A stretch of DNA of 59,905 nucleotides from Nitrososphaeria archaeon (GCA_026413865.1 JAOAKB010000008.1:1-59905); one strand, 5' to 3'. Counted from the stretch's first letter, positions 23,720-32,960 are shown. A program made the numbers and translations. Notes: a model not told the origin generated them from the sequence alone.

Positions 23720-24814
23720 TTAAACTTCTTTTAGCTTGTCTGGAAGATATTTATCTACTATATAATCTAGTGAATATTTTGCGAAGGCTTCAAGTTCTGC
23801 CTTCTTCTGTCTTTTTAAGAAAACGTCTAGCTCCTTCTGGAACCTTTCATCTCTGTATCTTGGATCATTTTTTAGCTCATAGGCTCTTTTTATATCCTCT
23901 TCAGTTAGTTTAACATAGGGTAGTTTGTATGTTTCTATGTCTGTTGCTGTTACTCCAAGCCATTTTGCTGTTGGCACTGTTAATTCTGTGAGATGCGCTG
24001 CATTCGCTGACCCTGAAGCTATTACCATGTAAATATGCATTCCATATGGGTCTGCGTCTGTAAGTACATAAACTGGTAGGCCTAGTTCCTGGTTTAGTCT
24101 TCTTAGAAAATATCTTGTTGACCTTGGAGGTTGTCCTGCCGTATCTACTATTAGCGCATTATATTTCTCATGTACCTTGTTTTCCACGAATCTTGTAAAT
24201 AGTCCTCCCTTTTCTACTGCAAAAACCATTTTTGCAGATGTTTCTATCAGTTCTGCTGTGCTTAGGCTTGGTCCTATAAGGTATCCGTCTGGATGTGATG
24301 CTAGATTTAATCTTTTTCCCTCATGTCCTGGCGTTGTGTATTCTATTGTTAGGTTCCCATATATTGCGCTTCTTTCTTCTGGGTAAACGTTGTAGTCTTC
24401 TCTTGCCTTTCCAAGTAGTGCTTCAAGGTCTGTTATTATTTCATCTGATTCTGCTTGGTCTTTGAATTCTATTCCAAATGCTTGGGCTGAATAGTAGACG
24501 TCTCTTAATGTTGAAGTTTTTCCTTCTTTTATAAGCTTGTCAACAAAGAATGCTAACCATATTGTTTGAGTGAATGGTCTTAAATGTTTTATATTCTTTG
24601 AGCTTCTTTTTACCCTATTTTTTCCAACAACATACTGTTTTAGGCTCTCATCATATACTATATTTTTTACTGACCTACTTGGCATCTCTATTTCGGGAAA
24701 TATTCCGTTTTCTATTTGATAGTATATTTTTTCTCCAAGAATCTTTAATAGTTCCTGTACTTCCCTTTTTCTAGCTGTTGGTGAACTCTTCAATCTTCTT
24801 CTGCTCTCCTTCAT
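23720..24814 (-). CDS. top6A: DNA topoisomerase VI subunit A (Spo11-like)
   Basis: The DNA-cleaving subunit of type IIB topoisomerase VI, with a winged-helix CAP domain and a Toprim domain. The active-site tyrosine is in STLRDVYYSAQAFG (second Tyr, about residue 108, by comparison with Spo11 RDIFY). Toprim residues are the Glu in FAVEKGGLFTRFVE and the acidic motif LTDADPYGMHIYMV. The 364 residues match archaeal subunit A. Its start lies 44 bases inside the end of the subunit B gene, so B and A are translationally coupled and made in equal amounts. The N-terminus before ARKREVQELLKILG is poorly constrained, so a slightly later start is possible. Confidence 0.95.
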   Translation of the reverse strand: MKESRRRLKSSPTARKREVQELLKILGEKIYYQIENGIFPEIEMPSRSVKNIVYDESLKQYVVGKNRVKRSSKNIKHLRPFTQTIWLAFFVDKLIKEGKTSTLRDVYYSAQAFGIEFKDQAESDEIITDLEALLGKAREDYNVYPEERSAIYGNLTIEYTTPGHEGKRLNLASHPDGYLIGPSLSTAELIETSAKMVFAVEKGGLFTRFVENKVHEKYNALIVDTAGQPPRSTRYFLRRLNQELGLPVYVLTDADPYGMHIYMVIASGSANAAHLTELTVPTAKWLGVTATDIETYKLPYVKLTEEDIKRAYELKNDPRYRDERFQKELDVFLKRQKKAELEAFAKYSLDYIVDKYLPDKLKEV

Positions 24815-26315
24815 ATTCGCCTGAGCTTAAGAGTTTTTTATAGTTTGGTGGCCTACTTTTTTTGGCAAGTTCTTTTGAAAAATTTGCTATTAATGGCAAG
24901 TATTTGAGGTACATGTTAATTTTCTTTTTCTCATGCTCTTCTGAAGACCTTTTTGAAAGGTATGCTGAAAGTTTTCTCAATGCCTCTCTTAACGCATTCT
25001 TTATTTCTCTTTCTATTTCAGGTCTGTCCGCAATATATTCTTTTCCCACTGTCTTGTACGGTATTCTTGTTGAGCTTATGTTGACTATAACTGCTATTGG
25101 CGCCTCCTGAGGTATCTTATACCTTTTCCAGTCTATCTCTTCATTTATAACTTTCCATGAGACATCTGATGCTTCATCATACAGTAGTGGTATTCTGTTC
25201 GCGAACCTGTAAAGTTTTATTCCTTTTTCTATCATTTTTCCACCATATGCTAGTGCCAACTCTATAATGAACGGGTATCCTGAGTAGGCTGATGGTGGTC
25301 TAACTATGATTGTAAAAAATTCTGGTGCAAGTTCCTTAACTATTCCTGCTGCAAGTATATTTTCTCCTAATGGTGAAAGGCATCCTGCATCTGGTGGCAA
25401 GAATTCTTCGTATCTATGCATTGCTGTAACCATGTTAACTATCTCTTCTTCTGTTAGGCTTTTTGGGCTTCTGTTTGGATCTATTCCAGTGTACTGTAGA
25501 AATTTTATTGCCGTTTTTAATCCTACTCTATGAAATCTTTTTGACAGGAATTTTGCAAGGTTTTCCTCACTACTCTGTCTTATTGTTCTTCTCATAAACT
25601 CTACATCTATCCCGTGTGGGTGTGGAAGTGTTTCTTTTGGTGGTGGAGGCATCTCTATTGTTGTTCTAGGATAATAGAATATTCTTCCAGTTGGGTCTAC
25701 AAATGTTATGTTCGCGTATGGTACAACTAGGGCTGTATGTTTAAAGTATTCTTGTATTTTTGTTGAAGACCTTAGGTAGTCTCCCTCTATAACAAGCTCT
25801 ACTACTGTTCCATGTAGACCATTACTGTCTACAATTTTCTTTTCAACTATTATTGGCTTGTTTTTTTCAATATCTATCATTAGCTTGTAACAGTACCTTT
25901 TTATTCCATCTACTGAAGTTTCTATTGTAACAGGCTTGTTTGATGTTATTTGTCCATATAATATTGCCATTGTTCCTCCTAGGCCGAACATTCCCCTTGA
26001 CTGTCTAAGCTTATACTTTGAACCATACAATACTTTGCCGAAGGCTTCTGGAACCCTTTCAGGTTCAACTCCGGGCCCGTTATCCTGCACTCTTACAATG
26101 TACTTTTTTGGGTCTACTGTCTCCATTGGATCATATGGTATTACTCTAACGTAAACTTCTGGTAATATTCTTTCGAGCTCGCATGCGTCTAGGGAATTTT
26201 CTACAAGTTCTCTTATTGTAGAATATAGTGCTCTTGACGGGTTTGTGAATCCTGCCAGGTCTCTGTTTCTGTAAAAGAAGTCGCTTGGGGATATTTCAGA
26301 AAATGTCTCCCTCAA
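24771..26315 (-). CDS. top6B: DNA topoisomerase VI subunit B (GHKL ATPase)
   Basis: The ATP-binding subunit that closes the topoisomerase VI gate. GHKL motifs are visible: ELVENSLDACELERILPEVY (N box), VRVQDNGPGVEPERVPEAFG (G1) and QSRGMFGLGGTMAILYGQ (G2). The H2TH region and the transducer follow, with the ATP-sensing Lys region probably in SKRFHRVGLKTAIKFLQ or later. At 514 residues it is full length. It overlaps the KH gene upstream by 20 bp and subunit A downstream by 44 bp, within the translation-factor operon. Topoisomerase VI is characteristic of archaea and absent from Thermoplasmatales. Confidence 0.95.
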   Translation of the reverse strand: MRETFSEISPSDFFYRNRDLAGFTNPSRALYSTIRELVENSLDACELERILPEVYVRVIPYDPMETVDPKKYIVRVQDNGPGVEPERVPEAFGKVLYGSKYKLRQSRGMFGLGGTMAILYGQITSNKPVTIETSVDGIKRYCYKLMIDIEKNKPIIVEKKIVDSNGLHGTVVELVIEGDYLRSSTKIQEYFKHTALVVPYANITFVDPTGRIFYYPRTTIEMPPPPKETLPHPHGIDVEFMRRTIRQSSEENLAKFLSKRFHRVGLKTAIKFLQYTGIDPNRSPKSLTEEEIVNMVTAMHRYEEFLPPDAGCLSPLGENILAAGIVKELAPEFFTIIVRPPSAYSGYPFIIELALAYGGKMIEKGIKLYRFANRIPLLYDEASDVSWKVINEEIDWKRYKIPQEAPIAVIVNISSTRIPYKTVGKEYIADRPEIEREIKNALREALRKLSAYLSKRSSEEHEKKKINMYLKYLPLIANFSKELAKKSRPPNYKKLLSSGEYEGEQKKIEEFTNS

Positions 26316-26883
26316 ATTCCTCTCCTCTTCTTTCCCAAAGCTGGAGTTTTTCCATTTTCATTCTACTTCTTCTTCTTTGAAGTCTTTCATAAACTGTCTT
26401 GTGAAGGCTTCCTTCTGCTAGTGTCTCTATGGCTTCTCTTGCTGCCTTTACATCGTCAGCTTTTCCTATTATTGAAACTGTGTGCCCGTATACTGAAATG
26501 TATGTGTCTGTTAGGTCTTCTATTATTCTTCTAGCTTTACCGTCTGCTCCAATTATTCTACCCTTTATTCTTATGAGGTTTGATTCTGATTTTCCAGCAT
26601 AGTCTGTTAGGTCTATAATGTCAAGCATGTAATCGTCATCATATAATGCCTTTGCTCTCTCGTAAGAGAATCCTCTTCCTATTGCTTTTGCAATATTTAG
26701 TGCCTTGTTTAAGCCTACAAGGTTTTTCTGGTCATCAGTTGATACTGTAACATCTCCTGTCCCACTGTTAACTTCTATTTTAACTCCACATTCTTTTTCT
26801 ATAGCCTCCTTTATCTTTCCACCCTTTCCTATTAGTGCACCTATCCTGTCCCTTGGTATCTTTACCTCCATCTTTAGGCCCAT
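26296..26883 (-). CDS. KH-domain ribosome biogenesis protein Dim2/Pno1
   Basis: A 195-residue protein with two KH domains. The first is VKIPRDRIGALIGKGGKIKE, with the GxxG loop GKGG, followed by VKIEVNSGTGDVTVS. The second is LIRIKGRIIGADGKARRIIE, with GADG as its loop, followed by YISVYGHTVSIIG. Archaeal Dim2/Pno1 binds the 3' end of 16S rRNA and works with Nob1, Rio1 and aIF2 in small-subunit maturation. The neighbours Rio1, aIF1A and aIF2-beta fit that role. One base separates it from Rio1, and it overlaps topoisomerase VI B by 20 bp. Confidence 0.93.
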   Translation of the reverse strand: MGLKMEVKIPRDRIGALIGKGGKIKEAIEKECGVKIEVNSGTGDVTVSTDDQKNLVGLNKALNIAKAIGRGFSYERAKALYDDDYMLDIIDLTDYAGKSESNLIRIKGRIIGADGKARRIIEDLTDTYISVYGHTVSIIGKADDVKAAREAIETLAEGSLHKTVYERLQRRRSRMKMEKLQLWERRGEEFEGDIF

Positions 26884-26884
26884 A

Positions 26885-27664
26885 TCATATTACACCCTTT
26901 AATATTCTATTTTCATTCCATACTTCTATACCGTTTTTTAAAAAGAATCTGTTCACGTTTCTAACGTCCCTATATAAAAATTCTAGTGCGTTAGGATGTC
27001 TTGCTTCTACAGCGGAACCGAAGTCGAAGAAGTATATTTTTGAACCCCATTTGAAAATATTATGTTCTGAAAGGTCTGCGTGCACTAATTTTGCTTTAAG
27101 ATACAATCTTCTTATCATTCTGATCACCTTAATATAATCTGTTTTTGTAGGCTTTACTTCTGAAAGTAGTGGTGCTCTTTTTCCATCTTTACCAATGAAT
27201 TCCATAACTAAAACATTATTTAAAACTATTATGGGTTTTGGAACGCTAACACCATTATCGTATGCGGTCTGTAGGTTAATGTACTCCTTTCTCGCCCAAA
27301 GTTTTATTAGAAAATATCCTCCTCTTTTTCCACCCTCAAATCTCTTGTCTCCTAAAATATATGGTAATCTTTTTTTGAACTCGGCTGTTGTTGTCAAAAA
27401 TATTTTTACAGCAATCTCATTTCCTTCATAGTCTGTTCCATGAAATATTTTTGACTCCTTACCAGACCCTATTGCCCCATCCAGTCTGTAAATAACCTTC
27501 TTTTTGACTATCTCATATAATGTCATCATTGTTCTTCTGTCAAATACTTCTTCAAATACTTCTTCCTCTTCTTTATCCTTTTCTAAAAGTATCTTCTTCT
27601 TACCATGTGTTGTTAGTCTAAAGAGTCTTCTAAGCTCCTTTTCTGTAAAAAACTCTTCCTCCAT
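26885..27664 (-). CDS. rio1: RIO1-family serine protein kinase
   Basis: Atypical protein kinase/ATPase involved in late 40S/30S maturation. Visible are the glycine-rich loop DGAIGSGKESKIFHGTDYEG, the lysine strand EIAVKIFLTT, the catalytic loop KLVHADLSEHNIF with Asp and Asn, and the metal-binding motif IYFFDFGSAVEARHP (DFGSA where many Rio1 proteins have DFGQA). At 259 residues it is typical of archaeal Rio1, which lacks long tails. It starts three bases after the aIF1A stop and precedes the KH gene, so it is co-expressed with its likely partners. Confidence 0.94.
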   Translation of the reverse strand: MEEEFFTEKELRRLFRLTTHGKKKILLEKDKEEEEVFEEVFDRRTMMTLYEIVKKKVIYRLDGAIGSGKESKIFHGTDYEGNEIAVKIFLTTTAEFKKRLPYILGDKRFEGGKRGGYFLIKLWARKEYINLQTAYDNGVSVPKPIIVLNNVLVMEFIGKDGKRAPLLSEVKPTKTDYIKVIRMIRRLYLKAKLVHADLSEHNIFKWGSKIYFFDFGSAVEARHPNALEFLYRDVRNVNRFFLKNGIEVWNENRILKGVI

Positions 27665-27667
27665 CTC

Positions 27668-27979
27668 CTACAACTCTTCAGGAAGGTACTTGTTTGCTTT
27701 TAGCCAATCCACTTGTGCTACGGTATAACGCCATATTATATCTGCTCTCTCGTCACTTTTAAACTCCCATGGTGCAACTAAAACAACATCTCCTTCTCTG
27801 ATCCAAATTTTTCTTTTAAGCTTGCCTATTATTCTACCAACTCTTGTTTTGCCATCAGTACATTTTACCAGAACATGGTCACTACCCATAAGCTTTACGA
27901 CAACACCTAAAAGTTCTCCTTCTCCTGGGAGAACAAGTTCCTTTAACTCTTCCTCGCTTAAAACCTTCCTCTTACCCAA
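27668..27979 (-). CDS. eif1A: Translation initiation factor aIF1A
   Basis: A 103-residue S1/OB-fold factor that binds the A site of the small ribosomal subunit during initiation. Recognisable segments are LPGEGELLGVVVKLMGSDHV, KCTDGKTRVGRIIGKLKRKI and IREGDVVLVAPWEFKSDERA, followed by IIWRYT. Both tails are short, as in other archaea. It lies three bases after the DUF424 gene and three before Rio1, inside the translation operon. The start is the first ATG in frame, before GKRKVLSEEELKELVLP. Confidence 0.95.
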   Translation of the reverse strand: MGKRKVLSEEELKELVLPGEGELLGVVVKLMGSDHVLVKCTDGKTRVGRIIGKLKRKIWIREGDVVLVAPWEFKSDERADIIWRYTVAQVDWLKANKYLPEEL

Positions 27980-27982
27980 AAC

Positions 27983-28300
27983 CTACCACCTCGTAAACTT
28001 AAATATCATAAGAAATGGCACACTTTTAACCTTTTTAACTGCATCCTTATGCGCGAAACCCCTGTTTATTGCTAAAGAAACACACCTTTCTCCTGTAAGG
28101 TTTACTATTGACGATTCACTTAAAATCTTTAAAAGCTCCTCTTCCCCAATCTTTTCTCCTTCATAAAATTCTTTTGAAATGCTTATCACCAGTCCCCCTT
28201 CCTCAAGTGTGAGTCCAAAAACTTCTTCATCACATACATTCACTATTTTATAATGTGGTGCACGTATTATTCTAACAATATATTTTTTTTCTTCAGACAA
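27983..28300 (-). CDS. DUF424 family conserved archaeal protein
   Basis: A 105-residue protein matching the archaeal DUF424 pattern: an N-terminal strand YIVRIIRAPHYKIVNVCDEE, FGLTLEEGGLVISISKEFYE (the family's 'G...EG...L.VS..FY.G' block), then SIVNLTGERCVSLAINRGFA, and a C-terminal PFLMIFKF strand. Function is unknown. The family is found next to aIF2-beta and related genes, which suggests a translation role. The TTG start directly follows the aIF2-beta stop, so the two are tightly coupled. Confidence 0.85.
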   Translation of the reverse strand: MSEEKKYIVRIIRAPHYKIVNVCDEEVFGLTLEEGGLVISISKEFYEGEKIGEEELLKILSESSIVNLTGERCVSLAINRGFAHKDAVKKVKSVPFLMIFKFTRW

Positions 28301-28714
28301 CTATTTTTCACCAATTGGAGATTTACTGCCACAGGCTTCACATACTAGAAACTCTAGTCTCTTTTCTTTAACAAGGTTTGTGTCTGGGCTTCCACACACT
28401 GGACACTTTACTCTCTCGTTCACATACTTTTCTATGACCGCTGTAATTGTTCTCTCATCTCTTCTGCCTATAAGTATTGCTCTTTCTCCATCTAACGATG
28501 CTGGTACTGCAAGCTTTTTAGCCAAATACATTAGAAACTTGTTAGGATCTCTTCTCAAAATTTTTGGAAAGTCTATATAGTTTCTTATTATGGTTTTGTT
28601 TCCAAGCCATATGATATCTACTTTTGGTAGCTCAAGTCTCCATTCCTTCTTAGTTTCCACTGGCTTAGCCTTCTCTCTCAACCTTTTCAGAAGCTCGTCG
28701 TATGTTAGGCTCAA
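28301..28714 (-). CDS. eif2b: Translation initiation factor aIF2 subunit beta
   Basis: A 137-residue subunit of the aIF2 complex that delivers initiator Met-tRNA. The N-terminal helix (DELLKRLREKAKP) binds aIF2-gamma. The central domain shows IIRNYIDFPKILRRDPNKFL and RAILIGRRDERTITAVIEKY. The C-terminal zinc ribbon has CPVCGSPDTNL paired with LVCEACGSKSP. Full length for archaea. It begins with TTG, since no ATG lies nearby in frame, and leads the operon of translation and topoisomerase genes. A short promoter region is shared with the divergent MTAP gene. Confidence 0.95.
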   Translation of the reverse strand: MSLTYDELLKRLREKAKPVETKKEWRLELPKVDIIWLGNKTIIRNYIDFPKILRRDPNKFLMYLAKKLAVPASLDGERAILIGRRDERTITAVIEKYVNERVKCPVCGSPDTNLVKEKRLEFLVCEACGSKSPIGEK

Positions 28715-28774
28715 TCTTCTTCTACCTTGCTCTGTACAGTACTATTATAATAATTTTCTTCTTGGCTGATAGTA

Positions 28775-29548
28775 ATGGAAATATATTTGTATAATATTAT
28801 CCCTTGTATGCGCTCAAAGTATGCTATAATAGCTGGAACAGGTATGGGCAAAATTTTTGAACTTTCTGAAAAGCATGAGGTTGAGACACCATATGGTTCT
28901 GCTGAACTCTATTCTGTTAAAGGTTTTCAAAACCTAATATTTTTGCCAAGGCATGGTATAGGCTACTCTCTTCCCCCTCATAAAATAAACTATCGTGCTA
29001 ACATCTACTCTCTTAAAAAGTCTGGTGTAAATTTTGCTATCGCGACAAATGCTGTAGGCTCTCTAAATAAGAGACTTTCTCCAGGATCTTTTGTAGTTCC
29101 TGACCAGATAATAGATTTTACGAGATCTAGGAAATCAACTTTTTTTGAAGGAGAAGATGGGAATGTTGTGTTCACTGATGTAACATTTCCCTATTCGGAA
29201 AAGGTTAGGTCTGCTCTTTTGGTAGCAAGTAAACGTCTGCAAATTAAAGTTTACTCAAGAGGTACTTATGTTTGCACCGAGGGTCCAAGATATGAAACAG
29301 CAGCTGAAATAAGGGCTTACAAACTTCTTGGAGCCGATATTGTTGGAATGACTGGCGCTCCAGAAGCTTTTCTCGCAAAAGAGGCTGGTATCGAATATGC
29401 GTCCATATCTGTTGTTACAAACTATGCTGCTGGCATAGCTAAACAGATATCTCATGGTCTTGTGATGGATATAATGCATAATGCTCAAGAAAGTGTAAGA
29501 AAGCTAATATTTGAAGCAATAAATGTTCTTGAGGAGAGTTTAAAATGA
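28775..29548 (+). CDS. mtnP: S-methyl-5'-thioadenosine phosphorylase
   Basis: Phosphorolysis of methylthioadenosine to adenine and methylthioribose-1-phosphate; archaeal enzymes can also accept other purine nucleosides. PNP/MTAP family pattern: YAIIAGTGMGKIFEL (phosphate loop), FLPRHGIGYSLPPHKINYRA, FAIATNAVGSLNKRLSPGSF, CTEGPRYETAAEIRAYKLLG and IVGMTGAPEAFLAKEAG. At 257 residues it is typical length. Its TGA overlaps the ATG of the next gene by 4 bp, coupling it to the amidohydrolase that likely handles the same or related substrates. An upstream in-frame ATG is used; an internal ATG (MRSKYAIIAGTG) 10 codons later is an alternative. Confidence 0.93.
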   Translation: MEIYLYNIIPCMRSKYAIIAGTGMGKIFELSEKHEVETPYGSAELYSVKGFQNLIFLPRHGIGYSLPPHKINYRANIYSLKKSGVNFAIATNAVGSLNKRLSPGSFVVPDQIIDFTRSRKSTFFEGEDGNVVFTDVTFPYSEKVRSALLVASKRLQIKVYSRGTYVCTEGPRYETAAEIRAYKLLGADIVGMTGAPEAFLAKEAGIEYASISVVTNYAAGIAKQISHGLVMDIMHNAQESVRKLIFEAINVLEESLK

Positions 29549-30882
29549 ATCTTCTTGTTGATGGTGGTATTGTTGTCTCTGACAAGCTAATATTTGATGG
29601 TGCTGTAGCAATAGAAGGTAATAGGATTGTTGCAGTAGGTGATTCAAGTGAATTAAGAAAACGTTTTCCCAATTTTGAACGTATTGATGCTAAAGGTTGT
29701 GCAGTAATACCTGGATTAATAAATACTCATACACATGCTGCAATGACATTGTTTAGGGGATATGCTGAAGATCTTACACTATTTGATTGGTTAAATAAGC
29801 GAATATGGCCTGCTGAATCAGTACTTACTCCAAAAGATATTCAGATTGGTGCTGAGCTTGCTGCATATGAATCACTCTTATTTGGTACCACAACACTAAA
29901 TTCAATGTACTTTTACTCTGATGAAGGTAGTGAGCTACATGCTTTCGAGAAAGTCGGTATTAGGGCTACTGTTGGCCATGGTTTCTTTGAAAAAACGGTG
30001 GAAAATGGTTTAAAGATTACTGAAGAAATGGCGAAAAAGTGGCATGGTAAGGATGAAGGTCGTCTTCGTGTTAGTGTATGTCCACATGCTCCATATTCTA
30101 CTGGTCCAAAGTCCTATATTATGGCGTATGAACTTCAAAAAAAGTTAGATAATCTCTATGGAGATAGGGGAAAGATTATTTTACACACTCATGTAGCAGA
30201 ATCTAGAGAAGAAGCTTCTGTAGTGAAAGAAGCCTTTAATGTTGATGTTTCTGGTGGTGTTGTCGTTTATTTTTCTAGGCTTGGAATACTTTCAAATGCT
30301 GTACTTATGGCTCACACAATACATTTAACTGAACAAGATATGGATGTTATGAAAGTGTTTGATGTAAAGCCTTCTCTAAATCCTGTATCTAATCTAAAGC
30401 TTGGTATGGGTGTAGCCGACTGTATTAAGTTGCTAGAGAATGGTTTAAAAGTTTCTCTCGGAACAGATGGGCCTGCATCCAATAATACGCTTGACATGTT
30501 TGAAACATTGAAAATTATGTCTCTTCTGGTTAAGGGCTTAAGCTGTAATCCAACTCTTTTGCCTTCAAGAGAAGCTTTTAAGCTTGTTACAGAGTATGGT
30601 GCAAAGGCTCTTGGATATGATGATCTTGGTGCTATAAGGCCTGGCTATTTGGCTGACATAGTTGTATTGGACTTGAATTTGCCTCATGCTAGACCCATTC
30701 ATGATGTGTATGCACATTTAATATATTCTGTTAGGGCTGCTGATGTTAAGACTGTTATTGTTAATGGTAAAATTGTTTTAGAGGATAGAAGGTTTCCAAA
30801 CATTGACATACTAAGCTTTTTAGATAAGGTTGAAAAGGTTAAAGAAAATCTACTTTCTAGAATAAATAATGCTTTTGCATAA
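29545..30882 (+). CDS. MTA/SAH deaminase-family amidohydrolase
   Basis: A 445-residue metal-dependent amidohydrolase of the MtaD/DadD/TrzN-like group, which deaminates 5'-methylthioadenosine, S-adenosylhomocysteine and 5'-deoxyadenosine. Visible are the metal motif INTHTHAAMTLFRGYAEDL, the second His site ILHTHVAESREEASVV, a substrate or metal His in LMAHTIHLTEQD, and the catalytic Asp in LGTDGPASNNTLDMFE. It is coupled to MTA phosphorylase by a 4-bp overlap, which supports a role in recycling products of SAM use. The exact substrate is inferred. Confidence 0.9.
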   Translation: MNLLVDGGIVVSDKLIFDGAVAIEGNRIVAVGDSSELRKRFPNFERIDAKGCAVIPGLINTHTHAAMTLFRGYAEDLTLFDWLNKRIWPAESVLTPKDIQIGAELAAYESLLFGTTTLNSMYFYSDEGSELHAFEKVGIRATVGHGFFEKTVENGLKITEEMAKKWHGKDEGRLRVSVCPHAPYSTGPKSYIMAYELQKKLDNLYGDRGKIILHTHVAESREEASVVKEAFNVDVSGGVVVYFSRLGILSNAVLMAHTIHLTEQDMDVMKVFDVKPSLNPVSNLKLGMGVADCIKLLENGLKVSLGTDGPASNNTLDMFETLKIMSLLVKGLSCNPTLLPSREAFKLVTEYGAKALGYDDLGAIRPGYLADIVVLDLNLPHARPIHDVYAHLIYSVRAADVKTVIVNGKIVLEDRRFPNIDILSFLDKVEKVKENLLSRINNAFA

Positions 30883-30936
30883 ACTTTTTTTAGGAAACAT
30901 TATAACCTCGATTTTTTCTAGAATTGGGTTGGTTGA

Positions 30937-32628
30937 TTGGCTTTGGCAAGATGGCTTGTAACTTCCGCTTGGCCCTACTCTTCTGTAACACCACATTTAG
31001 GTAACATGATAGGCTCAATTCTTTCAGGAGACGCTTTTGCCAGATACTTGAGGCTTAAAGGTCATGAGGTTTTATATGTTTCTGGTTCTGATGAGCATGG
31101 AACTCCTGTTGAAGTTGAAGCTCTGAAGGCTGGTCTTTCAGTTAAAGAGTTTGCTGACAGAAACCATAAAAGAATTAAAGCACTTTTTGAGCACTGGAAT
31201 ATTTCATACGATAACTATACTAGAACTGAAAACCCTGTTCACATAAGGTTTGTGCAAGAATTTTACCTTAAGTTGCAGAAAAATGGTTACATTTATGAGT
31301 CCTCTGAAAGAGTTCATTATTGTGAAAAGGATAATCGTTTTCTTCCAGACAGGTTTGTTGAAGGTGAATGTCCATACTGTGGTTTCAAAACTGCAAGAGG
31401 TGACCAGTGTGATGGCTGTGGAAGGCCTCTTGAGCCTGAACTTTTAATAAATCCTGTGTGTGTAATCTGTCATAGTCCAGTTTATCTTAAAGAAACTAGG
31501 CAGTGGTTCTTTGATCTTCCGAAATTGAGTGAAAAGATTAAGGATTATCTTTTAAGGGACGATATACATCTTTCTGATATTGCGAGAAGTTTCAGTATAA
31601 AACTGGTTGAGGAGGGGTTGAAGGCTAGGTCTCTTACTAGGGACTCGAAGTGGGGTATTCCTGCACCTTTTGAAGGTGCTGAGGGTAAGACCATATATGT
31701 TTGGATGGAGGCTGTGCTCGGATACGTTTCTGCAACAATCGAATATTTTGAGAAAATGGGTGATGTTGATGGTTGGAAAAGTTTCTGGTTTGATAAGGAT
31801 ACTAAGACTGTATACTTTATCGGAAAAGATAACATACCCTTTCACACCATAATTTTACCCGCTCTACTTATTGGTACTGGTGAAGACTATAATCTTCCAT
31901 ATGCTGTTGACTCTACAGACTTTTTGATGTTTGAGGGCCAAAAGTTTTCTAAAAGTAGACGTATTGGGATATGGATTGATGAAGCTTTAGAAATTGCTCC
32001 AGCAGACTATTGGAGGTATGTGCTTCTTTCTCTTAGGCCTGAAGGTGGTGACGTTAACTTTAAAATTGACCTTTTTATAGAAAAGGTTAACAATGATCTA
32101 AATAATGTTATAGGAAACCTTATTAATAGAACTGTTGTAGGATTTGAAAAATTCTGTGGCGGTAAGTTTGAATGTAAGCCACAAGTTGGTGCAGATTGTG
32201 AAAACTTTATTTTAGATGCAATAAAAAGGCATGATGAAATTGGTTTGCTATACGAAGATTTTAAGATACAGCGTGCTGTAAGAGAAACTGTTCGACAGGC
32301 TGAAGAGGGTAACAGGTTCTTGAATGAAAAGGAGCCTTGGAAACTTTTCAAGGAAGATTCTTCAAAAGCTGTGTCAGTAATATACTCTCTTTTAAGAGCG
32401 ATACGGCTTCTTACTGTAGAACTTTATCCTATTATGCCATCAATTTCAGAACTTTTATGGAAAAATTTTGCTGAAGATAAAGATATACTTTCAACTGGAT
32501 GGGATGGTGCTAAATCTGATTTTAAATATCCTATTGTCATAAAACGTTTTCCACCAGTTTTCAAGAAAATTTCTAGAGAGGAAGTTTTAAGTACACTTGA
32601 AAGGTTTAGGTCTGGTGGTGGAAGTTGA
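30937..32628 (+). CDS. metG: Methionyl-tRNA synthetase (catalytic subunit)
   Basis: Class I aminoacyl-tRNA synthetase that charges tRNA-Met. The HIGH-type motif is SVTPHLGNMIGS. Zinc knuckles are CPYCGFKTARGDQCDGCG, and a second CVIC is followed by KETRQWFFDL. The KMSKS-type motif is GQKFSKSRRIGIW near residue 338. The 563 residues end after the anticodon-binding helices, without the C-terminal EMAPII-like domain, which is the separate next gene. The start is TTG 30937 (ALARWLVTSAWPYS) or the TTG two codons later; neither has a Shine-Dalgarno. Confidence 0.95.
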   Translation: MALARWLVTSAWPYSSVTPHLGNMIGSILSGDAFARYLRLKGHEVLYVSGSDEHGTPVEVEALKAGLSVKEFADRNHKRIKALFEHWNISYDNYTRTENPVHIRFVQEFYLKLQKNGYIYESSERVHYCEKDNRFLPDRFVEGECPYCGFKTARGDQCDGCGRPLEPELLINPVCVICHSPVYLKETRQWFFDLPKLSEKIKDYLLRDDIHLSDIARSFSIKLVEEGLKARSLTRDSKWGIPAPFEGAEGKTIYVWMEAVLGYVSATIEYFEKMGDVDGWKSFWFDKDTKTVYFIGKDNIPFHTIILPALLIGTGEDYNLPYAVDSTDFLMFEGQKFSKSRRIGIWIDEALEIAPADYWRYVLLSLRPEGGDVNFKIDLFIEKVNNDLNNVIGNLINRTVVGFEKFCGGKFECKPQVGADCENFILDAIKRHDEIGLLYEDFKIQRAVRETVRQAEEGNRFLNEKEPWKLFKEDSSKAVSVIYSLLRAIRLLTVELYPIMPSISELLWKNFAEDKDILSTGWDGAKSDFKYPIVIKRFPPVFKKISREEVLSTLERFRSGGGS

Positions 32629-32960
32629 GTCTTCTAGAATTTGGAGATTTTGCTAAACTTGATATTAGAGTCGGTAAGATTGTTAAAGCTGAAAGGGTTG
32701 CTGGTGCAAAGAAGCTTCTACATCTAGAAGTCGATTTAGGCGGTGAAGTTAAAAGTTGTGTTGCAGGGCTTGCAGAATACTATAGTCCAGAGGAGCTGCT
32801 TGGAAAGATGGTTGCTGTTGTAACAAACTTGAAGCCTAGAAAAATGTTTGGTCTAGAAAGTCAGGTCATGCTTTTGGCTGCCATAGACAGTGTTAACTCT
32901 TCTAATGTTTCTCTGCTTGTTCCAGATAAGCCTGTTTCGACAGGAAGCAAAGTAACATGA
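32625..32960 (+). CDS. MetRS beta subunit / tRNA-binding EMAPII-like domain
   Basis: A 111-residue OB-fold tRNA-binding domain equivalent to the C-terminal module of bacterial MetRS. Segments are FAKLDIRVGKIVKAERVAGA, KLLHLEVDLGGEVKSCVAGL and VVTNLKPRKMFGLESQVMLL. Its TTG start overlaps the metG stop by 4 bp (TTGA). Its stop in turn overlaps the PHP gene start by 4 bp. It most likely dimerises and binds MetRS in trans to raise tRNA affinity, as described for split archaeal MetRS. Confidence 0.93.
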   Translation: MSLLEFGDFAKLDIRVGKIVKAERVAGAKKLLHLEVDLGGEVKSCVAGLAEYYSPEELLGKMVAVVTNLKPRKMFGLESQVMLLAAIDSVNSSNVSLLVPDKPVSTGSKVT

